Positions 24,468-32,389 of a DNA stretch of 35,035 bases are shown here, one piece after another. Positions within the stretch are counted from its first letter, which is position 1, and each line of letters begins with the position of its first letter. The notes beneath the pieces are model-generated. The model saw only the letters and a list, made by a program, of their open reading frames with translations, made no database searches and was not told where the DNA came from. The stretch comes from Alloprevotella tannerae (lineage in GTDB: Bacteria > Bacteroidota > Bacteroidia > Bacteroidales > Bacteroidaceae), in NCBI GenBank assembly GCA_015259125.1, contig JABZGR010000023.1, positions 1-35,035 on the forward strand, given 5' to 3'. The translations under genes and the position numbers were made by a program.

Positions 24468-24495
24468 TTATTTTTAAGATTTATTCCCCTGAAAG

Positions 24496-24536
24496 TAAGC
24501 CGCAGGCACTCCGCTTGCGGCTTATTGCGTTTGTTT
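24496..24536 (+). terminator. hsp20 terminator
   Basis: TAAGCCGCA and TGCGGCTTA form a 9-bp stem with an 11-nt loop, followed by a T-rich stretch interrupted by GCG. Confidence 0.7.
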
Positions 24537-24592
24537 TCCTTACGTACGGAAAGTTTTTTCCGCAAGTAGTGGAGAAATACGTTGTAAAACTT

Positions 24593-24600
24593 TAATTTTG
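24593..24600 (+). promoter_or_regulatory. -7 element of the TonB-dependent receptor gene
   Basis: TAATTTTG matches TAnnTTTG exactly, 41 bp before the start. No clear -33 element. Confidence 0.6.
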
Positions 24601-24641
24601 CAGCATCAATTTGTAGCATACAACTAAATTCTTGCTGTATT

Positions 24642-27600
24642 ATGGCAGATCATTACAAACTTTTCCTTGCTGCGCTGGCGCCGGCCTTTGCCGTCTGTGC
24701 GCACGCTCAAGTGACGACGTCCGCGCTTGGCGGCCTCATCACTGACGAAAGCGGCCAACCGGCTGTCGGTGCGACCATTCGCGCCATCCACACGCCGAGC
24801 GGTACGCGCTATACGGCTACGACGAACGCCGACGGCCGCTTTACGATTCAGGGTATGCGCCCCGGCGGCCCCTATACCGTGCAGGTAACTTACTTAGGCT
24901 ACGGTACGAAATCGGTCGACAAACTCTTTTTGCAATTGGGCGATCAGTTGCCCTTCGATCTCCAGCTGAAGCCGAACGAGAGCGAACTTTCGGAGGCTGT
25001 CGTTACGGCTGCCGGGAAGAGCCATGCAGGCGCCGGACAGAATTTCTCATTGCAGAAAATCACAACCACGCCGACCATCGACCGCAACATATTGGAGGTG
25101 GTAAAATTCTCGCCGATGGCCATTTCAAGCAAGACGGGTGGCATCTCTTTCGTGGGATCTAACAACCGCTACAACTCGTTCAACATCGACGGCGTCGTAG
25201 CTAACGACGTCTTCGGCTTGTCGGCGGGCGGCACAAACGGAAGCGGATCCGGCGCAAACCCAATCAGTATGGACGCTATCCAAGAGGTGCAAGTTGTCGT
25301 TGCGCCTTATGATGTGCGCCAAGGCGGATTTACGGGCGGCGGCATCAACGCCGTGACGAAGCAAGGTACGAACACGACGCACGGTTCGGCTTATGGCTTC
25401 TTCAATAATCAAAATATGTATGGGCGCTATAGCGCTGCACGCGACCACGAATACAACAAGCTGCCCACACAATACGAACGCACCTTCGGCGCAACGCTCG
25501 GCGGCGCTTTCGCGAAGGACAAACTCTTCTATTTCGTAAGCTTTGAGCACAAGAAATCGAGCTATCCTTCAATCATTTACCCTGGTTATACGGACAAATA
25601 CATCTCTGCTGCCACGGCACAGCAAATCGCTGATCGCTACTACGCACTTACCGGCATCCGAGAAAGCTTTGGCCAGCGCGATGTAGATAGCCGAAGCAAC
25701 AGCTTCTTGGGCCGCTTGGACTGGAACATCGACGAGTCGAACAAACTCTCGTTCCGCTATCAATATAACGAGGCTTACCGCGACGCGTATGGCGTCAACG
25801 CGAAGACATTCTTCTTCAACAATTCGGCATATCGCATCGCCAACGAATCGCACTCGTTCGTAACTGAGCTCAACAGCCACATCACTGACGCGCTCTACAA
25901 CGAACTCCGCGCCAGCGCAAGCATCGTTAAGGACCACCGCGAAGTACCCTATCAAGGCCCGACCGTAGAGATCGCCAACGTAACCGGCGCTGACGGCAAG
26001 ACGAATACGAAAGTCAATATCGGTACGGAATTTTCCAGCGGCGCAAACGCGCTCTACCAGCGCATTTACTCGCTCGAAGACAACCTATCTTGGTATCTCG
26101 GCAACCACACGCTCACCTTCGGTACGCACAATGAGTTCTACCACATTCAGAACACGTTCATACAAGGCTCAAACGGCATGTGGTATTTCCAAACCCTCGA
26201 CGATTTCTTGAAAGACAATCCTTACAAGTTCTTCTATCAATATACTGATCCTACTGCGCCCCGCGTCAACGGCAGCTTGACCTACTCACCCTCAATGAGC
26301 GCCGGACAGTTTGGATTCTATGCACAGGATAAGTGGAACGTGACTTCGCAATTCAACTTCACGCTTGGCTTGCGCGTGGATATACCTATGTTCTTCAACC
26401 GTCCGTCTGTCAACACGGCCTTCAACACGTATGCCGATTCAAAACACTTCGGTGTTCACACGGGCGACGTTCCGAATGCTCGCGTAATGTGGTCTCCGCG
26501 CCTCGGTTTCAACTGGAATGTTGACCAAGCGCATCGCACGCTGATTCGTGGTGGTGTGGGTATCTTCACCGGCCGCGTTCCGTTCGTTTGGATCTCGAAC
26601 GCGTTCACCAATACCGGCGTAGAGAAGAAGGGCACGACAATTTCTTCGAGCGTCCCCGGTATGGCCAATTACCACCAAGCCATTCAAGACGTCATCACAG
26701 CGGGCACAACGAAAAAGCCCGAGATTGCAGTCGTTCAAAAGAGCTTCAAATACCCGCAAGTATTCCGTGCTAATCTTGCCGTAGAGCAGACTTTGCCCGG
26801 CAACGTCAAGTTGCAGTTGGAGGGTATCTATTCTAAGACGATGAACAACGTCTTCTTCGAAAACTTAGCTTTGACGAAAGTCGGCGAAGTCTTTGCAGTA
26901 CCCGGCGTAAACGCAAGTGCAGCGCCTTTCTACAGCAACGCCTCCAGCGCCTACGAAAATATCATCAACCTCAAGAACACGAACAAGGGCTACAGTTACG
27001 CTTTGAGCGCACAACTTGAGAAATATTTCGACTTCGGTCTTGATGTTGCAGCCAGCTATACCTATGGGCGCTCAAGAAGTGTCAACGATGGTACCAGCTC
27101 TGTGGCTTTTTCCAACTGGAAATACAACTACTCACGCGACACGAACGGCCCCGGCGAAATGGGTTATTCGAAGTTTGACATCCCGCATCGCGTTATGGTA
27201 CGCCTCAACTACAACTCGCCGAAATACTGTCAAGGCTGGTTGAGCACATCAGTTGGCATCGTCTACACCGGAACTTCCGGCGGACGCTACAGTCTCACGA
27301 TGAATGAGAAAGACGACTTCAATGGCGACGGCTGGCGCGGAAACAACCTCCTCTACATCCCGACGAAAGACGAGTTGAGCAAAATGAATTTCATCGCGTC
27401 CACGGATAAGAAGGGTAACGTTACGACGCCGGATCAAGCACGTCAACTCTTTGAAGACTGGATTCAAGGCAACAGCTACGCAAGAACGCACCGCGGCCAA
27501 TACGCAGAGCGCAATTCTTGCATGACCGATTGGGAAAACAACATCGACCTCCACTTCGGCCAGAGCATCCACTTGAAGAATCTCGTGCGCCTCGAGTTTA

Positions 27601-27827
27601 CGCTCGACGTAATCAACTTCACCAACATGCTCAACAAGCGTTGGGGTACGACCTACGGAAATGCCTACAACGTGAGTCCGATTATGGTCAACAAGATCGT
27701 AAAGACAGGCGCAGCCGGCAATATCGTAGCCGAGCCAAGCTATACATACAACCCCAATGCTAACCCCACGCCGAGCGACATCTCCAGCCGTTGGCACATG
27801 CAATTGGGCTTCCGCATCGCCTTCTAA
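24642..27827 (+). CDS. TonB-dependent receptor with carboxypeptidase-regulatory-like domain (Oar-like)
   Basis: A 1061-aa outer-membrane protein. The signal peptide ends CAHAQ (residue 23). Residues about 28-112 are a carboxypeptidase-regulatory-like beta-sandwich (GGLITDESGQPAVGATIRA ... YTVQVTYLGYGTKSV). The plug domain follows to about 250 (FNIDGVVANDVFGL, IQEVQVVVAPYDVRQGGFTGGGINAVTKQGTN), then a 22-strand barrel ending in WHMQLGFRIAF with the C-terminal phenylalanine. It is the Oar/OmpA-related type rather than a SusC, since no susD-like gene follows and the SusC-type TonB-box region is not seen. The ligand is unknown. It has its own -7 element and terminator. Confidence 0.9.
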   Translation: MADHYKLFLAALAPAFAVCAHAQVTTSALGGLITDESGQPAVGATIRAIHTPSGTRYTATTNADGRFTIQGMRPGGPYTVQVTYLGYGTKSVDKLFLQLGDQLPFDLQLKPNESELSEAVVTAAGKSHAGAGQNFSLQKITTTPTIDRNILEVVKFSPMAISSKTGGISFVGSNNRYNSFNIDGVVANDVFGLSAGGTNGSGSGANPISMDAIQEVQVVVAPYDVRQGGFTGGGINAVTKQGTNTTHGSAYGFFNNQNMYGRYSAARDHEYNKLPTQYERTFGATLGGAFAKDKLFYFVSFEHKKSSYPSIIYPGYTDKYISAATAQQIADRYYALTGIRESFGQRDVDSRSNSFLGRLDWNIDESNKLSFRYQYNEAYRDAYGVNAKTFFFNNSAYRIANESHSFVTELNSHITDALYNELRASASIVKDHREVPYQGPTVEIANVTGADGKTNTKVNIGTEFSSGANALYQRIYSLEDNLSWYLGNHTLTFGTHNEFYHIQNTFIQGSNGMWYFQTLDDFLKDNPYKFFYQYTDPTAPRVNGSLTYSPSMSAGQFGFYAQDKWNVTSQFNFTLGLRVDIPMFFNRPSVNTAFNTYADSKHFGVHTGDVPNARVMWSPRLGFNWNVDQAHRTLIRGGVGIFTGRVPFVWISNAFTNTGVEKKGTTISSSVPGMANYHQAIQDVITAGTTKKPEIAVVQKSFKYPQVFRANLAVEQTLPGNVKLQLEGIYSKTMNNVFFENLALTKVGEVFAVPGVNASAAPFYSNASSAYENIINLKNTNKGYSYALSAQLEKYFDFGLDVAASYTYGRSRSVNDGTSSVAFSNWKYNYSRDTNGPGEMGYSKFDIPHRVMVRLNYNSPKYCQGWLSTSVGIVYTGTSGGRYSLTMNEKDDFNGDGWRGNNLLYIPTKDELSKMNFIASTDKKGNVTTPDQARQLFEDWIQGNSYARTHRGQYAERNSCMTDWENNIDLHFGQSIHLKNLVRLEFTLDVINFTNMLNKRWGTTYGNAYNVSPIMVNKIVKTGAAGNIVAEPSYTYNPNANPTPSDISSRWHMQLGFRIAF

Positions 27828-27848
27828 GCCTTGCGAACACAACGACCA

Positions 27849-27884
27849 AAAAGCGGCGCGACCTCCTCAGGTTGCGCCGCTTTT
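27849..27884 (+). terminator. Terminator of the TonB-dependent receptor gene
   Basis: AAAAGCGGCGCGACC pairs with GGTTGCGCCGCTTTT around a 6-nt loop (one G-U pair), 21 bp after the stop. Confidence 0.85.
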
Positions 27885-27974
27885 GCCTTTATTCATGGCT
27901 AATGAGGTCCGGCCATCAGCGGTAGTGCTCCAAACTTATTTCCCTCCAGACCTCCCCTATCGAGACAACAAACA

Positions 27975-28040
27975 GCGCGCGCAAAGCTTTCGACCTTGTT
28001 CCGCCCATTCAAGAGCGAAAATCGAGAGCCTTGCGCGCGC
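27975..28040. repeat. Long inverted repeat between convergent genes
   Basis: GCGCGCGCAAAGCTTTCGA (27975-27993) and TCGAGAGCCTTGCGCGCGC (28022-28040) pair at 17 of 19 positions around a 28-nt loop. It lies 37 bp beyond the stop of the minus-strand barrel gene. TTCTTGTATTT follows on + and a T/G-mixed stretch on the minus strand, so it may act as a terminator for the sigma-factor operon. Confidence 0.6.
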
Positions 28041-28076
28041 TTCTTGTATTTAATTATGCGGTTATCTTAGTGCTAA

Positions 28077-28964
28077 TTAAAAGCCTAAATTGAAGCCGAC
28101 GCTAAACGTACTGAATTGTGGGCCGTGGCCGCTCCGCAGGACGCTGCAAGGGTTGTATTGCACGTAGAAATTGGCGAAATCATACTGCACCTGCAACCTA
28201 AAATCCACCGTCACGGGCGTCAAGGGAAGATTCATCTGTTCTTCCTCAATCTTTTGACCGTTGAGCTTATATTTTGTGCATACCGACGACTTTTGCTTCC
28301 ACGCGAAATTCGTAATGACGCTCGCGCCCAGCCAAACATCTTGGCTCACTCTCCGCCGGTAGCCCAACTCAATATTATTATAGACCGCCTTCAAGCGCGC
28401 ATTATGCTTCGTAGAGCCGACCGGAAAATCCTCAAATCCCACAACGTGTCCGGGCAGGAGCGCAAAGCGATGATTACCCTTCATTCGATAATTACGCCAA
28501 CTCATCCCATAATTTACATACAGCTTATTTTTTCGCCAAGTGTAGTCTAAACCCAGAATCTTTAGGCTCAACGCCATAGAGCTTCCCATTCTGAAGTCGT
28601 AATCTTCAGATGCATCAATCGGCAAGAGCCATTCAAAACCAAGGCCCAACGCACTAAGGTTAAGGCTGCCTCCACGCGACGCACTACACTTCTGACGATC
28701 GTTCACGTCGAGTCCACCGATTGAAAACTTCCACCGATCCGCGTGTTCGTCCAGCAGCGTTTCGCTACCCGAGCGGCGCTGATAGGTATAATGATAAGCC
28801 GAATCAGCCCCCATACCTTTGATTTCCACACTACTTGTGCTATCGTTTTCCGTAATGATCACCCGATGCACGTTTTTTACATCCACGATCGTATCGTTCA
28901 CCATCGCGGCGTTCGCCGTCATGCCGGCCATGGCAGAGAGCAAGAGTAAAGTTATAGTCTTCAT
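28077..28964 (-). CDS. Predicted outer-membrane beta-barrel protein, last gene of the ECF sigma operon
   Basis: A 295-aa protein with a signal peptide (ending TANA, residue 19). Residues about 20-60 form an acidic, serine-rich extension. From about residue 78 on, regular alternating strands (KFSIGGLDV, LSLKILGLDYTW, KLYVNYGMSWRNYRM, YNNIELGYRRRV, WLGASVITNFAWKQ, FRLQVQYDFANFYVQYNP) end in FSTFSVGFNLGF, a typical barrel closing strand with C-terminal F. I do not recognise a named family. It lies 69 bp after the preceding gene with no promoter between them, so it is the terminal gene of the sigma-factor operon and may be the envelope component it senses or controls. Confidence 0.75.
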   Translation of the reverse strand: MKTITLLLLSAMAGMTANAAMVNDTIVDVKNVHRVIITENDSTSSVEIKGMGADSAYHYTYQRRSGSETLLDEHADRWKFSIGGLDVNDRQKCSASRGGSLNLSALGLGFEWLLPIDASEDYDFRMGSSMALSLKILGLDYTWRKNKLYVNYGMSWRNYRMKGNHRFALLPGHVVGFEDFPVGSTKHNARLKAVYNNIELGYRRRVSQDVWLGASVITNFAWKQKSSVCTKYKLNGQKIEEEQMNLPLTPVTVDFRLQVQYDFANFYVQYNPCSVLRSGHGPQFSTFSVGFNLGF

Positions 28965-29033
28965 ATACTGATTGATTTTTTCTTCGAGTTAGATATTCTC
29001 TTATTTCTTACCTGTGAGCAGCTGCCCAAGTCC

Positions 29034-29483
29034 TTATTTCGCAAAGCGCTGTTTCAGTTCCGCAAGCGTCGCAGTGCCTTCCATGTAGATCAGCGTCAGC
29101 GTGGGCGATGCGCCGGCCCGCAGCGTATTGTTGCGATAAAAGATAAATCGATTCGTAGTCCCGGCCGAGCGCAGGCGGTAAAAGCCATAATACAGTCGGC
29201 CCTGTCGCAGCCCCGCTTCGCGGTCTAAAGCGCCCACGACGTCGGCTTTTACGCTTGCCTCAAACTCATTCACTTCAGCTGCCGAGGGTTTAATGGTCAA
29301 ACTCCGAAAAACTTGCAACTTATAAGGTTTGAGTTGGTCGCCACTGATCACCACCTCCGTTGCGTCCTTGCGGTAGCGGAAGCGCTCACCGAAAAGATTG
29401 GCGATGTGCAAACCCGTTTGGGCAAAGCCTGCCACTGATATCATGCAGCACAAAAGCAAGATCTCTATTCGTTTCATTCTCAT
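29034..29483 (-). CDS. Small secreted protein in the ECF sigma operon
   Basis: A 149-aa protein with a signal peptide (hydrophobic residues 7-21, ending GFAQ). The mature part of about 128 residues has a mixed alpha/beta look: GLHIANLFGERF, then VVISGDQLKPYKLQVFRSL, then LYYGFYRLRS and NRFIFYRNN. It resembles short secreted proteins found beside ECF sigma/anti-sigma pairs in Bacteroidales (possibly the DUF6108 type, from memory only). It begins 6 bp after the stop of the anti-sigma-like gene, so it is translationally linked to it. Function is unknown. Confidence 0.7.
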   Translation of the reverse strand: MRMKRIEILLLCCMISVAGFAQTGLHIANLFGERFRYRKDATEVVISGDQLKPYKLQVFRSLTIKPSAAEVNEFEASVKADVVGALDREAGLRQGRLYYGFYRLRSAGTTNRFIFYRNNTLRAGASPTLTLIYMEGTATLAELKQRFAK

Positions 29484-29489
29484 TTCGTT

Positions 29490-29936
29490 TTATGGTTCAT
29501 TGATGGTTGCAAACATATCATTCAAGGCGTGCTCCACGTTAGCCTCATCGGCAGGTCTTTGCGTGGCTTGCAGCGCGTTGTGCGCCTCGTTCATCACGCG
29601 AGTGGGGTCCGTGATGCGCTCGCCGCCCACATAGGCCACGCAGACGTCTTGCTCCTCGACGAAGGGGATAAAACGCGTGCCGGCAAAGATCAATCCGCCC
29701 ACCACGGCCGCCACGGCCCATTTTCGCCCCGTGCGTTGCCAAGTCGTGCGTTTCCGCTTGGCGCGGTGCAGGCGTCGGCCCGTAGCGAGCAGGCCCATCA
29801 CGGCGCGCACATCATCGTAGCGTGCGTCGGCCGCCTCCGGTTCTAAGAGCCAAAAGGCCAAGCGCCGCTCCTCCTCGGGTGTAGTTTCCGCTTCCCAGTA
29901 GCGTCTTACCAGTTCATCTAATGCCGCTTTGTTCAT
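29490..29936 (-). CDS. Anti-sigma-factor-like single-pass membrane protein
   Basis: A 148-aa protein. The N-terminal 70 residues are charged and helical (ELVRRYWEAETTPEEERRLAFWLL), as in the cytoplasmic part of Bacteroidales sigma regulators. A very basic stretch (RRLHRAKRKRTTWQR) leads to one membrane helix at about 73-91, fitting the positive-inside rule. The periplasmic tail contains CVAYVGGERITDPTRVMNEAHNAL, a short motif I recall from other Bacteroidetes sigma-associated membrane proteins. It overlaps the upstream sigma gene by 23 bp, so the two are translationally coupled. The anti-sigma role is inferred from architecture and position; no zinc-finger ZAS motif is present. Confidence 0.72.
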   Translation of the reverse strand: MNKAALDELVRRYWEAETTPEEERRLAFWLLEPEAADARYDDVRAVMGLLATGRRLHRAKRKRTTWQRTGRKWAVAAVVGGLIFAGTRFIPFVEEQDVCVAYVGGERITDPTRVMNEAHNALQATQRPADEANVEHALNDMFATINEP

Positions 29937-30435
29937 AATATACCTCCCTAATCAGTTTTCTAGCTCGCGAGAGCTGCATTCTTACAGCCGCCGGCTGCAT
30001 GTTAAGTGTGGCCGCAATTTCCTCAAAGGCCTCTTCGCGCGTCTCCCTACGCTCCAAAATTTCGCGTTGTAGGGGCGTGAGTCGCTGATCTATGATCTGC
30101 TTGACGCGTCGATAGCGTTCGGCCGCCTCATCTTCCGCATCGGTCGCCTCAGCCGGGTCGCAGCCCTCCTCGAGTCGCGTTTCGCCCAACTTCTGTCGGC
30201 GGCGCAGTTCGTCGATGCCTATGTGTCGAGCCGTGACGTTCAGCACGCGCGCCGCTTCGTCGGCATCAGCCCAGCGCTCGCGCTCGGGCCAGAGTCGGCA
30301 GAAGGCTTCTTGCAGTGCGTCGTCGGCTTCATCTTCGCCCAACCACCTACTTAGCGTCGGTCGCAAGCGTCTGCGCAATCCGCTAAAGGCTGTCAGCAGC
30401 GGATTTTCGGTGGTTGTTACACGTGAAGGCTTCAT
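29914..30435 (-). CDS. ECF-type RNA polymerase sigma factor
   Basis: A 173-aa sigma-70-family factor. Region 2 spans about residues 15-90, with LGEDEADDALQEAFCRLWPERERW as the core-binding and -10 part. Region 4 spans about 117-165, with LTPLQREILERR, EEIAATLNMQPAAVRMQLSRARKLIREV forming the helix-turn-helix for the -35 element. Regions 1 and 3 are absent, as expected for ECF factors. First gene of the operon sigma - anti-sigma-like - secreted protein - barrel. Such units typically answer envelope or nutrient signals, often with autoregulation; the target promoters are not known. Confidence 0.93.
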   Translation of the reverse strand: MKPSRVTTTENPLLTAFSGLRRRLRPTLSRWLGEDEADDALQEAFCRLWPERERWADADEAARVLNVTARHIGIDELRRRQKLGETRLEEGCDPAEATDAEDEAAERYRRVKQIIDQRLTPLQREILERRETREEAFEEIAATLNMQPAAVRMQLSRARKLIREVYYEQSGIR

Positions 30436-30774
30436 ACTTTTTTGATGCGTTACATTAGCTTAACGCGGAAGGTGGAGTTTTGTAACATCAATGTTTTACT
30501 TTTTTTCGTCAAGGGCGTTGATTTTTTCGAAGCCATTGGCGGTTTTCATTCTTTAACAGTCTTATAATGAGATGAATAAACGAATTATTTTTAATTTGCT
30601 TCCGATTGAAAATAAGCGAGACTTCATGTCGATTTCGGCCCGCCGATCGCGCCGCGCGCCGCCCCATTGCAGCTCCGCGCAGGCGGCTTTCTGCAACGCG
30701 AAGAGCCGCAACAGCGCGCGCCAAAACGTGGTTTCCATAACGCCAACAAGGGGTTAACAAGGGCGCTCGGCCGA

Positions 30775-30803
30775 CAAAGTTAGTTTGTTGTCGTGAGAAC
30801 AAA
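30775..30803 (-). promoter_or_regulatory. Orphan promoter-like element at the edge of the 22-bp array
   Basis: On the minus strand TTTG (30803-30800), a 17-bp spacer and TAACTTTG (30782-30775, a full TAnnTTTG match). The -33-like part lies in the first array unit. It points toward the ECF sigma gene 340 bp away, so it would give a long leader or a small RNA. Confidence 0.4.
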
Positions 30804-30872
30804 CCCTTTTTCTCACGAGCGTACACCTTTTTTATCGTGAGCGCAAACCTTTTTTATCGTGAGAACAAAGCC
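30790..30872 (+). repeat. Four-unit 22-bp intergenic repeat array
   Basis: Cores start at 30790 (GTCGTGAG), 30812 (CTCACGAG), 30834 (ATCGTGAG) and 30856 (ATCGTGAG), exactly 22 bp apart. Each is followed by a CAAACC- or ACACC-type word and five or six T. Units with the AC centre and the GT centre are mixed within one array. Confidence 0.88.
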
Positions 30873-30952
30873 GGCAAGTCGAAACGGAGCGTAAGGACGA
30901 GGGGCAAAGAGTGCTTAAAAAGCAACTGCGGGATTTGGCTTCTCAGCTGGAA

Positions 30953-31333
30953 TCATTCGGCCGACTGTTCGTATTTAGCCCGTTCGCGCTTGGGTAGCGT
31001 GGCAACGAGCGTGGCGTGGGCGCGGTGCAGGAGTTGGCGTATGAAATCGTCATCCAGCGTCCCCTCCAGTGAGACGGTAATCCAATGGCGCTTATTCATA
31101 TGCCAACCGGGGCGCACTTCCTCGTAAGTTTTTCGGAGTTGGAGGGCCTCTTCCGGCGGATACTTGATCGTAAAATTGTTAAACTCATCTACATCTACGA
31201 GGCAATACCAGCGATCAGCGACGCAGAAGACCAAGATTCCGCGCACCTCCGCCCGATGGGCCTCGGTAAAGGGCATTTTCTCGGTCGTGCCGGGCAGGGA
31301 TAGGCAATAGTCGCGAAATTCTTCAATATTCAT
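30953..31333 (-). CDS. MmcQ/YjbR-family small DNA-binding-like protein
   Basis: A 126-aa protein started at MNIEEFRDYCLSLPGTTEKMPF; the frame is open 61 codons further upstream, but that extension is compositionally unlike a protein and overlaps the spacer. Family features are the N-terminal CLSLPGTTEKMPF, ILVFCVADRWYCLVDVD, the lysine/proline stretch near NFTIKYPPEEALQLR and the tryptophan-rich NKRHWITVSLEG. YjbR-like proteins have a double-wing DNA-binding fold, but their role is poorly known. It is divergent from thyA. No clear promoter is visible. Confidence 0.85.
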   Translation of the reverse strand: MNIEEFRDYCLSLPGTTEKMPFTEAHRAEVRGILVFCVADRWYCLVDVDEFNNFTIKYPPEEALQLRKTYEEVRPGWHMNKRHWITVSLEGTLDDDFIRQLLHRAHATLVATLPKRERAKYEQSAE

Positions 31334-31556
31334 CAGTCGCTTCCTTTTCGTCAGTCGTAAAAATTGCAATGGCCAAGGCTTGGGCGGCGGCCTACTTACT
31401 GCAAAGCAAACACAAAAAACAGATTCAAGCAAGGCGAGGGGCGAAAAATGAACGCGAAGGCGAACCTCGGCCGTCGGCATCTTGCAAAAATGGTCGCGGC
31501 GCACCGGCTCGCACATACTCGGCGGCGCGAAACGAGCCGAAAAGCTTTTTTTTCGG

Positions 31557-31564
31557 TAACTTTG
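31557..31564 (+). promoter_or_regulatory. -7 element of thyA-folA
   Basis: TAACTTTG matches TAnnTTTG exactly, 26 bp before the thyA start. The leader would be short (about 20 nt or less). Confidence 0.6.
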
Positions 31565-31590
31565 CCGGCACGACTAAGCTCATTAAAGCA

Positions 31591-32385
31591 ATGAAGCAAT
31601 ATCTTGACCTCTTAAACGAAATAAACACGCACGGCACGGTCAAACACGACCGCACGGGAACGGGAACGAAGAGCATTTTTGGACACCAAATGCGCTTCCG
31701 AATGGCCGATGGGTTTCCTTTATTGACGACGAAAAAGCTCCACGTCAAATCAATTATTCACGAACTTCTGTGGTTCATACGTGGGGAGACGAACATAAAA
31801 TCGCTCAAGGAGGCCGGCGTCAGCATCTGGGACGAATGGGCGGACGAAAACGGCGACTTGGGGCCAATCTACGGCTATCAATGGCGCCACTGGCCCGACG
31901 GCCGCGGCGGGGAGATTGATCAACTGGCGCAGGCGGTGGAGCTGATCAAGCACAAGCCCGACTCGCGGCGCATCATCGTAAGTGCGTGGAACGTGGGTTG
32001 CATTGACCAAATGAAATTGCCGCCTTGCCACGTTTTGTTTCAGTATTATGTGGCCGATGGGCGACTTTCTTTGCAGCTCTATCAGCGCAGTGCGGATACG
32101 TTTTTGGGCGTGCCGTTTAACATTGCGAGCTATGCGCTCCTCTTAATGATGACGGCGCAGGTCACTGATTTGGAGCCGGGCGATTTTATCTATACGACGG
32201 GCGATACGCACCTTTACTTGAACCACTTGGAGCAAGCGCGCCTGCAACTCACGCGCACGCCCGGCCCGCTGCCGACGATGCGCCTGAATCCGGAACGCCG
32301 ACGCTTGGAGGACTTCCGCTACGAAGACTTTGAATTGATTGACTATAATCCGCAGCCTCACATCGCTGCACCGGTATCTGTTTGA
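31591..32385 (+). CDS. thyA: Thymidylate synthase
   Basis: A 264-aa cytoplasmic enzyme converting dUMP and methylenetetrahydrofolate to dTMP and dihydrofolate. The start at MKQYLDLLNEINTHGT gives exactly the length of the E. coli enzyme; the frame is open far upstream, but a promoter element lies in that part. The catalytic cysteine is C146 in LPPCHVLFQYYV. Also present are DRTGTGTKSIFG, FIRGETNIKSL, QLYQRSADTFLGVPFNIASYALL and TGDTHLYLNHLEQ. The dihydrofolate made here is recycled by folA, which starts 4 bp after the stop. Confidence 0.97.
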   Translation: MKQYLDLLNEINTHGTVKHDRTGTGTKSIFGHQMRFRMADGFPLLTTKKLHVKSIIHELLWFIRGETNIKSLKEAGVSIWDEWADENGDLGPIYGYQWRHWPDGRGGEIDQLAQAVELIKHKPDSRRIIVSAWNVGCIDQMKLPPCHVLFQYYVADGRLSLQLYQRSADTFLGVPFNIASYALLLMMTAQVTDLEPGDFIYTTGDTHLYLNHLEQARLQLTRTPGPLPTMRLNPERRRLEDFRYEDFELIDYNPQPHIAAPVSV

Positions 32386-32389
32386 TATT

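Larger units (their letters stand above)
30436..30952. other. Gene-free stretch upstream of the ECF sigma gene
   Basis: It holds AT-rich DNA next to the sigma gene, a GC-rich block at about 30630-30745, a minus-strand promoter-like element (30775-30803) and the four-unit 22-bp array (30790-30872). Open frames at 30509-30826 have no protein-like features. Confidence 0.6.

Noticed and set aside
31369..31590. N-terminal extension of thyA
   Set aside because: It contains the TAACTTTG promoter element and is not protein-like; the ATG at 31591 gives the standard 264 aa with C146.
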